From positions 62,001 to 126,000 of the forward strand of contig JAUIKM010000008.1 in NCBI GenBank assembly GCA_030430495.1: a stretch of DNA of 64,000 nt. Reading direction: 5' to 3'. Source of the DNA: a bacterium. Its GTDB lineage: Bacteria; Bacteroidota; Ignavibacteria; Kapaibacteriales; UBA7675. Positions within the stretch are counted from its first letter, which is position 1, and each line of letters opens with the position of its first letter. The position numbers and the translations under genes were made by a program. Of this stretch, positions 1 through 9,581 are shown piece by piece. Under the pieces are notes generated by a model. It worked only from the letters and a program-made list of their open reading frames with translations. It was not told the origin of the DNA and searched no databases.

Positions 1-475
1 CCAGAAGCAGTGCGTCCAGGCTGAGGTAGAGAAGCAGGGCGACGGCAAAGGCGAGCAGTCCAAAGTATACCACCGACTGCAACGCCGTCTCGCGCGCCTG
101 CTCCATCTGCCGCGCTCCGAAGCGACGCGCCACAATAATTCCCGTGCCGTTGGCAAAACCGCTGATCAGCGTAAAAAGCAGGAAGTAGGTCGTGTTGCCG
201 AAACCGAGCGCCGCCGAGGCGTCCGTGCCAAGCTGCGAGACAAAGTACAGATCGACGAAGCCGTAGAGACTGTTAATCATGAACGAAAAAATCATCGGCA
301 TGGCGAACATCCACAGGCTGGACGTGATGTTGCCGCCCAGCAGGTCGACCGATCCGCTGAATTGTCGTTTCGGCACAGCCGCAGCACCGGAAGGCGCTGT
401 CTTGATCATTTCTCCGCCGCTATGTGCAGTGCGTTCATCAGGGTCTGTGGAGGCGTCGCTGTCGTCGGAATTCAT
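1..475 (-). CDS. MATE-family multidrug/Na+ efflux protein, N-terminal part (runs off left edge)
   Basis: Reverse translation from ATG at 475: MNSDDSDASTDPDERTAHSGGEMIKTAPSG...GSVDLLGGNITSSLWMFAMPMIFSFMINSLYGFVDLYFVSQLGTDASAALGFGNTTYFLLFTLISGFANGTGIIVARRFGAR; typical MatE N-terminus. Not in supplied ORF track because truncated. Confidence 0.85.
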   Translation of the reverse strand, partial: MNSDDSDASTDPDERTAHSGGEMIKTAPSGAAAVPKRQFSGSVDLLGGNITSSLWMFAMPMIFSFMINSLYGFVDLYFVSQLGTDASAALGFGNTTYFLLFTLISGFANGTGIIVARRFGARQMEQARETALQSVVYFGLLAFAVALLLYLSLDALLL

Positions 476-535
476 GGCTCTTGTGCACCGGGTATATGAT
501 AAAAGGACGAGGGCCGAGACGATCGCCGCGGGCAA

Positions 536-1774
536 ATGTTTGAGCCGACATGCCTGCGCCCGACCCAATGGAATGCGCCTTGGGATGTTGATGAATGCGG
601 CGTAAATTTGCGTCGCACTATCAAACGCCGACCAGCAAAGGTGAGTATCGTGTCCTTCGCACTCTGGGCAATGGTTTGTGGAATTGGGGTGTACATGTTG
701 CGGGTAGTCGTTTCCTCCATCGGCGCCATCATCGAGCGGCACCGCAAAATGGATGAGCACGGCCCGGATGCGCGCATTGCCGTTTCCGTTATTGTGCCGG
801 CGCGCAACGAAGAACACAACATAGAAGAGTGTGTCCGTTCTGTTTTTGCGTGCAACTACACCCGCGGCGATTTTCAGCTGATCGTCGTCAACGACCGCTC
901 CAGCGACGGCACCGGCGTTGTTCTGGCGCGATTGCAGCGGGAGTTTCCGCAGCTGCTCGTGCACGACACGGCGGAAAGCGAGCATGAGATTCCCGGCCTG
1001 CACGGCAAAGCGCGCGCGGTGCACCAGGGCATCCTCGTTTCCAGCGGCGAACTTGTATTAATGACCGATGCCGACTGCCGTGTGGCCCGTGGCTGGATCG
1101 ACGGCGTGGTCGACTACTTTGCGGCGCAAAGCGTCGGCTTGGTGGCCTCCTTTACCGTCATCGATGCGCGCACGCCCTTTACGATGCTGCAGGCCCTGGA
1201 ATGGTCGCTCAACCACACGCTGGCAATGGCGGGCGTCGGGCTGAATCATCCGGTTGGATGTTTCGGCAACAATCTTTCGATCCGGCGGGCGACCTATGAC
1301 GAGATCGGCGGATATGCCAACATACCGTTTTCCGTCACCGAGGATCTGGCGCTGATGCAGGCCGTGGAGCGCAGTTCCTGGGGCATTCGCTACGCCTGCC
1401 GCAGCGACATGGCCGTAACCACGAATCCGGCAGCGGACTGGGGCGAATTTTTCCGGCAGCACATCCGCTGGGCCAACGGCGGCCGTGCACTCGGCTGGCG
1501 CGCCACCTTTTTTGTGCTTTCCTCGACGGCTCTGTGGCTGGCCTTTATTTCGTCCTTTTTTGTCGACTTCTGGCCGGCGCCGCTGCTGGTGGTCGGTCTG
1601 CGTCTGGCCGGCGATGCGTTGGTCTTGCTGCCGTCATTGCGACTTTTAGAGCGACTGCGGCTTGCCGCGGCGCTGCCTCTGGCTGTGCCGTTTTTCATGC
1701 TGCTGGAGCTCGTGATTCCATTTTTACTCCTGGCCCGCAACGTTCACTGGAAAGGCCAGGTTTTCCGCACCTGA
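536..1774 (+). CDS. Family 2 glycosyltransferase, membrane anchored
   Basis: VSVIVPARNEEHNIEECVRSVFA...NDRSSDGT...DADCRVARGW...FRQHIRWANGGR with C-terminal TM segments; true start may be internal (e.g. ATG at 693). Confidence 0.85.
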   Translation: MFEPTCLRPTQWNAPWDVDECGVNLRRTIKRRPAKVSIVSFALWAMVCGIGVYMLRVVVSSIGAIIERHRKMDEHGPDARIAVSVIVPARNEEHNIEECVRSVFACNYTRGDFQLIVVNDRSSDGTGVVLARLQREFPQLLVHDTAESEHEIPGLHGKARAVHQGILVSSGELVLMTDADCRVARGWIDGVVDYFAAQSVGLVASFTVIDARTPFTMLQALEWSLNHTLAMAGVGLNHPVGCFGNNLSIRRATYDEIGGYANIPFSVTEDLALMQAVERSSWGIRYACRSDMAVTTNPAADWGEFFRQHIRWANGGRALGWRATFFVLSSTALWLAFISSFFVDFWPAPLLVVGLRLAGDALVLLPSLRLLERLRLAAALPLAVPFFMLLELVIPFLLLARNVHWKGQVFRT

Positions 1775-1871
1775 TGATTTCTCGGTTTTTGTCGCCGTTT
1801 GCAGACAATTCACTTCAATACAGCTACGGCAAGTGATTTATTCTTTTGCTTTTTGCGCGTGATTCGACTAA

Positions 1872-4800
1872 TTGCCGGACTGTGATCTGTCTGGTCTGCC
1901 GACAGTCCATCCAACGGCCACAAACTACCTGGTGTTCATGCACGATTCAGACTTACTGAATTTTATGTTGGTATTCGGCGGTATCATCGTCGCCGGATTC
2001 CTCGGGAACATTCTGTTCCGACTCACGAAAATACCTTCCGTGTTGCTGCTGATGATTCTGGGAGCCGTTCTGGGTCCGATCATCGGCGCGGAGCGCGTTG
2101 GCGAAATCCAGGGCTATGCGTCGTATTTCGGCACGGTGGCCCTGCTTATCATTTTGTTCGAGGGCGGTCTCGACCTGGACTTGCGGACGGTTGTGCAGCA
2201 GCTGGGCAAGTCCATATTTCTGACCGTGACCGTCTTTGTGCTTTCCGTTGTGTTCACGATGCTGTTTGCCGTGTACGTGATGGAGTTGGAAACAATCCAG
2301 GCGCTTTTGCTCGGCGGCATTGTCGGCGGTACAAGTCCGGCAATTATTCTGCCGATTGTCAACAAGCTGCGCGTCGGCGAACAGTTCAAGACGATCATGT
2401 TCCTTGAGCCGGCCCTGGCCGACGTTCTTATTATCGTCACTGCGATTATCGGCGTTGAAGTGTACACCACGCAGACCACCGATACGGTGGCGATTCTGGG
2501 CGATTTTGTCCAGCTTATCGGCGTGGCCATCGTGCTTGCCGTCGTGGGCGGAGCCATCTGGGCGCGGGTGATCGGCAGCTTGCGCGGCGAATCCGTTTCT
2601 TACATGCTGACGCTCGGTTTTCTTTTTCTGCTGTACTGGCTGGCGGAGATCATCGGCGCCAGCGGCGTGATTGCCGTCTTTTTCTTCGGCATGGTGCTGG
2701 CCAATGTGGAGGGCACCTTGCAGCGCGTCAGTGGCGGAATCCGCCGCATGCTGGGGATTCGCGTCGACGCCACGAAGTTCGCGCTGGACGACTTTGTCCA
2801 CAACATCACAATCGAGCTGTCATTCCTCGTTCGCGTCTTCTTTTTTGTGCTGCTCGGCCTGCTGCTGAATCTTGACGATCTGACATTTGATCGCATGATT
2901 CAGATCCTGCTCATTACTCTCATGTGCGTTGCTGCGCGCTTTATAGGCGTCTGGATCTTTCAGAAGATAAACCGCAGTTTTACGAGCTACGAAAACCTGA
3001 TCATGCACAGCATGATGCCGCGCGGCCTGGCAACGGCCGTTGTGGCCTTTTTCATTTTCGACCTCAGCATCAACGGTACCGAGTACTTTCCGCTCTACGC
3101 CCTCGGCGTGATCTTTTTGACCAACATCATCATGACCGGGCTGGTGGCTGTAGCGGAGCGCCGGCACAGCACCTCGCTTAAAAATGAGCGGAAAAAGACC
3201 GATGAAGAACTGGGCGGCGGCGAGCTTTCAGCCGAAGAACGCGCAGGCATAGCCGCCGATGCCACAACGCGGGACAAAGGCACACAGCCACAAACAAAAG
3301 AATCGGAATCGGGTTCGGAATCACCGGATACAAAAACGACGCAGGAAAACGACGCGCCGGAAATCCCGGAACCGGACCCGAATCTGTCGGCCGGAGTGCA
3401 CAAAGCCGTCGCTCGCGACGTGGAAACAGTCACGCGCGCCGACGCCCGCAAGGTCGCCGCCGACGCACCGGGGGCGGAAGAACCCGACACCGACGAATGG
3501 ATGGACGGCGAACACCACGGCAGCTTCCACGATCGCATCGTCAACCTGCTGCGGATAAAACCACGCCGCTTTCGCGACATCGACTACGTTTCCACGCGTT
3601 CCCTGCGCCTGACGAACTTCGTCTACTGGCTGCAGATTTTTGCCACGACCATGATTACCATCCTCGGCCTGATGATGGATAGCTCGGAGGTGGTCCTGGC
3701 GGGTATGTTGCTCTCGCCGATTCTGTCGATGTTCAACTCGCTCGGCATGTCACTGACCGAAGGCGACATTTACATGTTCCTGAAGGGCTTCGTCAAGCTG
3801 CTCCTGACGGCCGGCGTTATCGTGTTTCTGAGTGCGATCGTCGCGGCCTCCGTGCCGTTTACCGGCGTGCCTGAGTCAATTCTCGATCGCATGCAGCCGA
3901 CGCTGCTGGACTTTGCGCTGGCATTTATCGTCGGCATTTTTGTTCCGATAGTGATGCTGCGCGGCCGTCAGGTCGAGATTTTTGCGCTGTCGCCCATCGT
4001 CGCGTTGCTGGTGTTTCCCTCACTGGCCGTCGTCGGCTACGGACTTGGTTCCGGCAACAAAGCCGATGCGCTCCTGCCGCTGATTTCGGGCGGTCTGTTG
4101 TCGGTCGTCGCCGTCTGTGTGGCGCTGTTCCTCGGCGCCGTTCTTGTTCTGTTAACCTTGGGCGTCGTGCGGCACGAGGCGTCCGACTACATCCGCGAGT
4201 GGAAGAAACAAGAGCTGACGCACGGCGTGCTGGCGCGCATTCTGCGGCCGCTGGGTGTGACGCGCTTTCTGGGTACGGCGGGTACGGCGAGTGCGCGCGT
4301 GGTCGTGCTGGCCCTGTTCTGTCTGGCGGTGATAATACCCCTGCAGCGGGCGGTCAACGACGTGTCGGAGACCTATGCCGTTGAGGAAACGATCAAGGAA
4401 CTGGCCAGGCGTTTTGAAGTGCGCGACCGGTCTTCAATTACTTCGCTGGACGTTGAACGCGGCGAGAAGAAAATTACGGTGCGCATTCGCGTTTCAACCA
4501 AACAGTATTTTACCAACTACGACATCAACGAATTTGAAAACGAAGCGCTTGCGCGTCTGGAAAAAGCCACGAACCTGATCCTCGTGCAGAGCCGCGGCCA
4601 CGTCGGCGCCGTCAGCGAAAACGAAGACGAAAATCAGTCGCGACCGACCGTGCTGGAAACCGACTTCATGCGCGGTCTGCGCGGCCTGGAAAACGCCTAT
4701 CGCGAGGCGCTGGTGTCCGTCACGGCCGTTGAAGAGGCCGAATTCTTTGGATTTGCGACGCGCATAGCGCCGTTGAGCGGTCGCGGGATAACGGTGGTGA

Positions 4801-5180
4801 GTTACCTGGCGGATAAGGCGCTGCCGCGTTCCTCGCTGAGCCTGGTCAAGGCGAATATCGCGACGGAGCTGGGTGTGGACACGTCGGTGGTGCAGCTGCG
4901 CTGGATTCCGCGCACAATGCGGGCGCCTCGTCCGGAATTGGAGGAAATGCACGGGCCGGGGACCTACCAGAGCGCCGGGCGCTTGCTGGAGGAATACCCG
5001 GAACTTTCGGCGTCGATTTACGGCCCGCACGGCATCAACGTCACGGAGATCGACAATGCATTCGACGATCTGCGGCGCAGTCATCCCGACCTGGTGGCGC
5101 ACTCGCGTCTGACGTTTTACCGTTCGGATACCCTGGTGGACAGCTATGTGCTGGTTTTGCGACTGAACAATCGGCGGTGA
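1872..5180 (+). CDS. CPA1-type cation:proton antiporter fused to a C-terminal DUF389 membrane domain
   Basis: N-terminus NhaP/Kef-like (LLLMILGAVLGPIIG...ILFEGGLDLDLRTV...GGTSPAIILPIV...MPRGLATAVVAFF), charged linker, then DUF389-like RSLRLTNFVYWLQIFATTMITILGLMMDSSEVVLAGMLLSPILSMF. Confidence 0.85.
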   Translation: MPDCDLSGLPTVHPTATNYLVFMHDSDLLNFMLVFGGIIVAGFLGNILFRLTKIPSVLLLMILGAVLGPIIGAERVGEIQGYASYFGTVALLIILFEGGLDLDLRTVVQQLGKSIFLTVTVFVLSVVFTMLFAVYVMELETIQALLLGGIVGGTSPAIILPIVNKLRVGEQFKTIMFLEPALADVLIIVTAIIGVEVYTTQTTDTVAILGDFVQLIGVAIVLAVVGGAIWARVIGSLRGESVSYMLTLGFLFLLYWLAEIIGASGVIAVFFFGMVLANVEGTLQRVSGGIRRMLGIRVDATKFALDDFVHNITIELSFLVRVFFFVLLGLLLNLDDLTFDRMIQILLITLMCVAARFIGVWIFQKINRSFTSYENLIMHSMMPRGLATAVVAFFIFDLSINGTEYFPLYALGVIFLTNIIMTGLVAVAERRHSTSLKNERKKTDEELGGGELSAEERAGIAADATTRDKGTQPQTKESESGSESPDTKTTQENDAPEIPEPDPNLSAGVHKAVARDVETVTRADARKVAADAPGAEEPDTDEWMDGEHHGSFHDRIVNLLRIKPRRFRDIDYVSTRSLRLTNFVYWLQIFATTMITILGLMMDSSEVVLAGMLLSPILSMFNSLGMSLTEGDIYMFLKGFVKLLLTAGVIVFLSAIVAASVPFTGVPESILDRMQPTLLDFALAFIVGIFVPIVMLRGRQVEIFALSPIVALLVFPSLAVVGYGLGSGNKADALLPLISGGLLSVVAVCVALFLGAVLVLLTLGVVRHEASDYIREWKKQELTHGVLARILRPLGVTRFLGTAGTASARVVVLALFCLAVIIPLQRAVNDVSETYAVEETIKELARRFEVRDRSSITSLDVERGEKKITVRIRVSTKQYFTNYDINEFENEALARLEKATNLILVQSRGHVGAVSENEDENQSRPTVLETDFMRGLRGLENAYREALVSVTAVEEAEFFGFATRIAPLSGRGITVVSYLADKALPRSSLSLVKANIATELGVDTSVVQLRWIPRTMRAPRPELEEMHGPGTYQSAGRLLEEYPELSASIYGPHGINVTEIDNAFDDLRRSHPDLVAHSRLTFYRSDTLVDSYVLVLRLNNRR

Positions 5181-5231
5181 GCCGAAGGGGCGGTGATTTG
5201 GGCTGAAAAGGCCCGAATACATGAACAAGAA

Positions 5232-5270
5232 AGAGCTGTGAGCGCCTGGCGCTCACAGCTCTGTTGTTTT
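5232..5270. terminator. Intrinsic terminator between convergent genes
   Basis: AGAGCTGTGAGCGCC T GGCGCTCACAGCTCT followed by GTTGTTTT. Confidence 0.8.
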
Positions 5271-5315
5271 AAGCTTCTGTCGGTCTTCAATCCGTTACCG
5301 GTCAAAAACTGCCGA

Positions 5316-6461
5316 TCAACCGGCTGCCAGCGCTTTGTCCAGATCGGCGATCAGATCCTCTTTTTCTTCGATGCCGACCGAGAGGCGAATCAGACCGTCG
5401 GTGATGCCGAGTCGCTGCCGGTTCTCGGGCGGAATGCTGCCGTGCGTCATCGACGCCGGGTAGTTGATAAGCGATTCGACGCCGCCCAGCGATTCGGCCA
5501 GCAGGAAGAGTTCCGTGCTGCGGGCAAAGGCATGCGCTTTCTCCGAACTGCCCAGATCGATCGAAATCATGCCGCCGAAGCCGTTCATCTGGCGTCTGGC
5601 CAGGTCGTGCTGCGGGTGCGATTCCAGGCCGGGGTAGTAAATTTTCTGCACGGCGGCATGCGATTCCAGGTGCGCCGCGATGGCGCGCGCGTTCTCATTG
5701 TGCCGCTGCATGCGAACCGCCAGCGTCTTGGTCGAGCGCAGGCACAGCCAGCAGTCAAAAGGCCCGGGAACCGCGCCGATGGAATTCTGCAGCACCGCCA
5801 GCTTCGCGCCCAGCTCCTCCGTTTTTGTCACCAGAAGGCCGCTCACAAGGTCGGAATGTCCGCCGAGGTATTTTGTTGCGGAGTGCATGACGATGTCCGC
5901 GCCGAGGTCCAGCGGGCGCTGCAGACAGGGCGTCATGAAAGTGTTGTCGACCACAAAGAGCGTCTTGTGCGCGTGCGCAATTTCGGCCACCGCCGCCAGG
6001 TCCGTCAGGTTCATCATCGGATTCGTGGGCGACTCGGAGAACACCATGCGCGTGTTCGGTTTGATGGCCGCCGCGACGTTTTCCGGATTGCGCATATCCA
6101 CGTAGGTGAAATCCAGCCCAAAGCGGCGAAACACGGTTTCAAACAGGCGGAAGGTGCCGCCGTACATGTCTTCGGCCGCGACGATGTGATCGCCCTGCGA
6201 GAACAGCCGCAGCAGCGTGTCCAGCGCCGCCGATCCACTTGCAAAGGCCAGGCCTCGCGCGCCGTTTTCCAGCGCTGCGATGTTCGTCTCCCAGCTGCGG
6301 CGCGTCGGGTTGTCCGTGCGTGAATACTCAAATCCCTTGTGCCGGCCGACTTCTTCCTGCGCGTATGTCGAGGTCTGGTACAGCGGTACCGTCACGGCTC
6401 CCGTGCGTTCTTCGGGTTCCTGTCCAACGTGAATGGCGGTCGTTGCAAATCCGTACTTCAT
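5316..6461 (-). CDS. Cys/Met metabolism PLP-dependent enzyme (cystathionine gamma-synthase / lyase family)
   Basis: ATTAIHVGQEPEERTGAVTVPLYQTSTY...YSRTDNPTR...ASGSAALDTLL...HSATKYLGGHSD...SLGGVESLINYPASMTHGSIP. Confidence 0.92.
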   Translation of the reverse strand: MKYGFATTAIHVGQEPEERTGAVTVPLYQTSTYAQEEVGRHKGFEYSRTDNPTRRSWETNIAALENGARGLAFASGSAALDTLLRLFSQGDHIVAAEDMYGGTFRLFETVFRRFGLDFTYVDMRNPENVAAAIKPNTRMVFSESPTNPMMNLTDLAAVAEIAHAHKTLFVVDNTFMTPCLQRPLDLGADIVMHSATKYLGGHSDLVSGLLVTKTEELGAKLAVLQNSIGAVPGPFDCWLCLRSTKTLAVRMQRHNENARAIAAHLESHAAVQKIYYPGLESHPQHDLARRQMNGFGGMISIDLGSSEKAHAFARSTELFLLAESLGGVESLINYPASMTHGSIPPENRQRLGITDGLIRLSVGIEEKEDLIADLDKALAAG

Positions 6462-6526
6462 AGCTTCCTGCAGATTCTTGTGCTTTTGAGTGAGTAATTC
6501 AATTGCGGGCTTGCCGTGTCCGGCTG

Positions 6527-8164
6527 TCAGCGACGGTCGAACTCAGCGCCTATCAGCGCCGGGAGTTCAAATTCATGCGAGCCAAACAAAGAAAAAGGCA
6601 TCCGTGTGGAAAGTATTATCTGGCCGAATTCGGACGTTTCCATGTTCCAGGCCAGGTCCAGGCGCAGGACGTCGCGACCGCTCAGCCAGTCGTGATGCAG
6701 TCGCAGTCCAACTCCCGCGGCGCTATGGACGCGCTGATCGGCGATTTGTTGATCCAGGTTCCACACGACTCCCGCATCGTAAAACGCCGCGGCTTCCAAT
6801 CCCAAACGAGGCGTGCCGACGATCGGATTGAGGCGCAATTCCAGCGTAGCCAGCAGTGTGTTGTCGCCCACGAGCAGGTTGGCGTCGTAGGCGCGCAGCC
6901 CCGCGTGGTTATCCAGCACGGCCTGACGTTGCGCCGGCCAGTTCCACGAGGTTTGCTGGGCAATCCGACCGGCGAGCACGACGTGTTCAGTCAGCTCAAG
7001 ATGCCCCAGACCTTCGGTTCGCAGGTGGGTATAACGCGCAGCTCCGTCGCGAAATCCGCTGCCCGCTCCAAACATCCCATACAAATACATTTTTTTGTTT
7101 ACCATCGTGCTGGAAGCAGCCGAGCCGCCGGCATATACAAAGTGCTCGCCCGTGGAGCCGACGGGAAAAAACTTGCCGAACGCGACATTGCCGCGCGCGC
7201 CCAGCGGTGTTGTGACACTCCCATCGGCCTCGACAAAGGCGCTGCCGAAGTCCTGCGCCAGCGATGAAAACCCCACCAGAAAGTAGCCGCTGCCTTCTGC
7301 GGCGCCGCGCCATTCGTTGTTGTTGTTCACGTGCGGCAGGTATCCCATCAGAGCGCCGGCGAAAAAGCGATCCTCCTCGACAAAAGCGCGGTTGACCCAG
7401 GCCTCCAGCCTGATGCGCTGATCCTGGATTTTCGGCTGCGTGCGCCGGTAGTCGTAAGCGCGGCCGTGATCGCCCTCCGCTCTGAGGCCAAAACTCAATC
7501 GGTCGTACGGCGAGGAGTAGGGCAGAGCGAGGGCCGCCGACCACGCAAACGTCGTTGAGTTTGAATCGGCGTCGCCGAACTCGGTCAGGCGGGCAGAGGC
7601 CTGTGCGGCCAGACCTGCGGGCAGGGGGACATACAGTTCGGCCGCCGTTTCGTCCAATTTGTCGTTTTCCGAGGAGTGCAGGTGCGAGAGGGCAAATGGT
7701 CCGGCGCGCGTTTCATCGGCGACAAAGGGCAGGCCGGGGAGGACAAGCGTGAGCCCAAAGTCTTTCTGTTCTCCGCCAATATTGATGTGCGGCAGGGGCA
7801 GGGGGAGCGGGCGCTCCTGCACGGTAATCTGAATGTCGGCCTCGCGCGGCGCAAATTCAATGATTTCGAGCTGAACGTCGCTGAACTTGCCGGAGCGCAG
7901 CAGCGTCCAGCGCGCCTCCAGCAAGGTCAACGAGTCGACCATGTCGCCTTCGCGGAAAATCAGCAGATCGTTAAGCGTCGAAGTGGAAATGGTTCCGCGC
8001 GCCGGCGAAGGGAAACCGGGCGCAGCGGCAATTTCATACTCGATGGCGCGGACGCGCCACTCGGGCCAGTCGGAGTCGGGTTCGGACTGCACGGCGTTGA
8101 GCGGCGGAGAGCCGCACACTGCAAGACAGACAAGAGCAAAAGTCAGGGCAAAGCTTTGCAACAT
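6527..8164 (-). CDS. Omp85/BamA-like outer membrane protein with a single apparent POTRA domain and C-terminal barrel
   Basis: Signal peptide; POTRA-like FREGDMVDSLTLLEARWTLLRSGKFSDVQLEIIEF...ADIQITVQER; long beta-strand-rich C-terminus. Confidence 0.65.
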   Translation of the reverse strand: MLQSFALTFALVCLAVCGSPPLNAVQSEPDSDWPEWRVRAIEYEIAAAPGFPSPARGTISTSTLNDLLIFREGDMVDSLTLLEARWTLLRSGKFSDVQLEIIEFAPREADIQITVQERPLPLPLPHINIGGEQKDFGLTLVLPGLPFVADETRAGPFALSHLHSSENDKLDETAAELYVPLPAGLAAQASARLTEFGDADSNSTTFAWSAALALPYSSPYDRLSFGLRAEGDHGRAYDYRRTQPKIQDQRIRLEAWVNRAFVEEDRFFAGALMGYLPHVNNNNEWRGAAEGSGYFLVGFSSLAQDFGSAFVEADGSVTTPLGARGNVAFGKFFPVGSTGEHFVYAGGSAASSTMVNKKMYLYGMFGAGSGFRDGAARYTHLRTEGLGHLELTEHVVLAGRIAQQTSWNWPAQRQAVLDNHAGLRAYDANLLVGDNTLLATLELRLNPIVGTPRLGLEAAAFYDAGVVWNLDQQIADQRVHSAAGVGLRLHHDWLSGRDVLRLDLAWNMETSEFGQIILSTRMPFSLFGSHEFELPALIGAEFDRR

Positions 8165-8282
8165 GTAAAATCGGAAAGTGGAAGGCGGATGTCGTTTCGT
8201 CCGCGTGCATGTGAAGCAAAAAATTACTGGCTAGTCTCGGAATTTATGGGCAACTTAACGGAAATTCTTTAAACCTAAGCGA

Positions 8283-9530
8283 GTGGTCTACATGAAAAAC
8301 CTGCTAACACTTGTTTTGTTTGCCATAAGTGCCGGTCCTCTTCTCGCCGGTGGATTTCAACTGAATGACAATTCCGCCCGGTCCATTGGAATGGGATTTA
8401 ACACCGCATGGCGGGGCGTTGATGCGTCCACGGTTTTTTACAATCCGGCCGGGATGACGCAATTGCCGGGTGGAGTTCACCTGACGGGCGGCGCGTCGTT
8501 TATTGCACCAGGGGCCAAGTATACCGGAGTTGCGAACTACAATGAGTTTAACACCACGGAACTCGAAGACGAAGTATTTGTCGTTCCGCATTTTTACGGC
8601 GTCTGGCACGATGAGGAAAGCGATTTTGCGCTCGGCCTCGGCGTGTTTGTGCCCTTTGGTCTCGGCACGGAATGGCCGGAAGGCTGGGTAGGCGAAGCGC
8701 TGGCTCTGCGCGCGTCGCTGGAGACAATTGCAATTAATCCCAACATCGCCTACGAAATGTTCGACGACAAACTGTCCGTGAGTGTCGGGGCGGTGTGGGC
8801 CACAAGTACAGTCCTGTTGCGTCAGCGTATCATCTCCTTTGAGCCGCGCCCCACGGTCGAACTGGAAGGCGACGACCAGACCTTTTCGTTTAATGTCGGC
8901 GCAACGTATCAGCCGAATGAAGACTGGTATATCGGTGCGTCCTATCGTCACAATCTGGAATTTGAATACGAAGGCGAGTCGAGTTTTACCAACGATCCGG
9001 GTCTGGATCCGCTGTTTCAGGCGGGCGCCGGCGGAACGACGATCAACCTGCCCTTTGATCTGCGCGTCGGCGTGGGTTGGCAGGTGACGCCGGAGCTGGC
9101 CATTGCGGCGGGCGTTGATTTTGTCGGCTGGTCGTCGTACGACACGCTTTCTGTTAACTTTGAAAAAGCGCCGGGCAATCCGTCCACTTCACTGACGCTG
9201 AACAGTCCTCGCAACTACGAAGATTCGTTTATTTACCAGCTGTCGGCGGAATACCAACTGACGGAGACGTCCAGTCTGCGCGGCGGCGTGTATTACGACG
9301 CGGTACCGGTCGACGCTATGTACACACAGCCGATTCTTCCCGATGCCGACCGTTATGGTTTTTCACTTGGATACGGCGTGTCGCTGGTCGATGGTTTAAC
9401 CATGGACATCGGCGCACTGTTTATCATTGGCGCACAGCGCGAAGTGGAGAACAGCCCTGTTAATTTCGACGGCATTTACAATGCCTGGGCGAACGTCGGC
9501 AGTATCGGTTTTAACTACACCTTCCAGTGA
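8283..9530 (+). CDS. OmpP1/FadL/TodX-family outer membrane transporter
   Basis: AGGFQLNDNSARSIGMGFNTAWRGVDASTVFYNPAGMTQLPGGVHLTGGASFIAPGAKY; FadL family N-terminal pattern. Confidence 0.92.
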   Translation: MVYMKNLLTLVLFAISAGPLLAGGFQLNDNSARSIGMGFNTAWRGVDASTVFYNPAGMTQLPGGVHLTGGASFIAPGAKYTGVANYNEFNTTELEDEVFVVPHFYGVWHDEESDFALGLGVFVPFGLGTEWPEGWVGEALALRASLETIAINPNIAYEMFDDKLSVSVGAVWATSTVLLRQRIISFEPRPTVELEGDDQTFSFNVGATYQPNEDWYIGASYRHNLEFEYEGESSFTNDPGLDPLFQAGAGGTTINLPFDLRVGVGWQVTPELAIAAGVDFVGWSSYDTLSVNFEKAPGNPSTSLTLNSPRNYEDSFIYQLSAEYQLTETSSLRGGVYYDAVPVDAMYTQPILPDADRYGFSLGYGVSLVDGLTMDIGALFIIGAQREVENSPVNFDGIYNAWANVGSIGFNYTFQ

Positions 9531-9581
9531 AATGCCGCGGGCATTTTGACTTAACTCTGCATTAAACAATCGGGAAAATAC

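Noticed and set aside
5193-6323. 376-aa plus-strand ORF opposite the PLP enzyme
   Set aside because: Antisense shadow of a clear Cys/Met metabolism gene; composition (His/Arg/Gln-rich) not protein-like.
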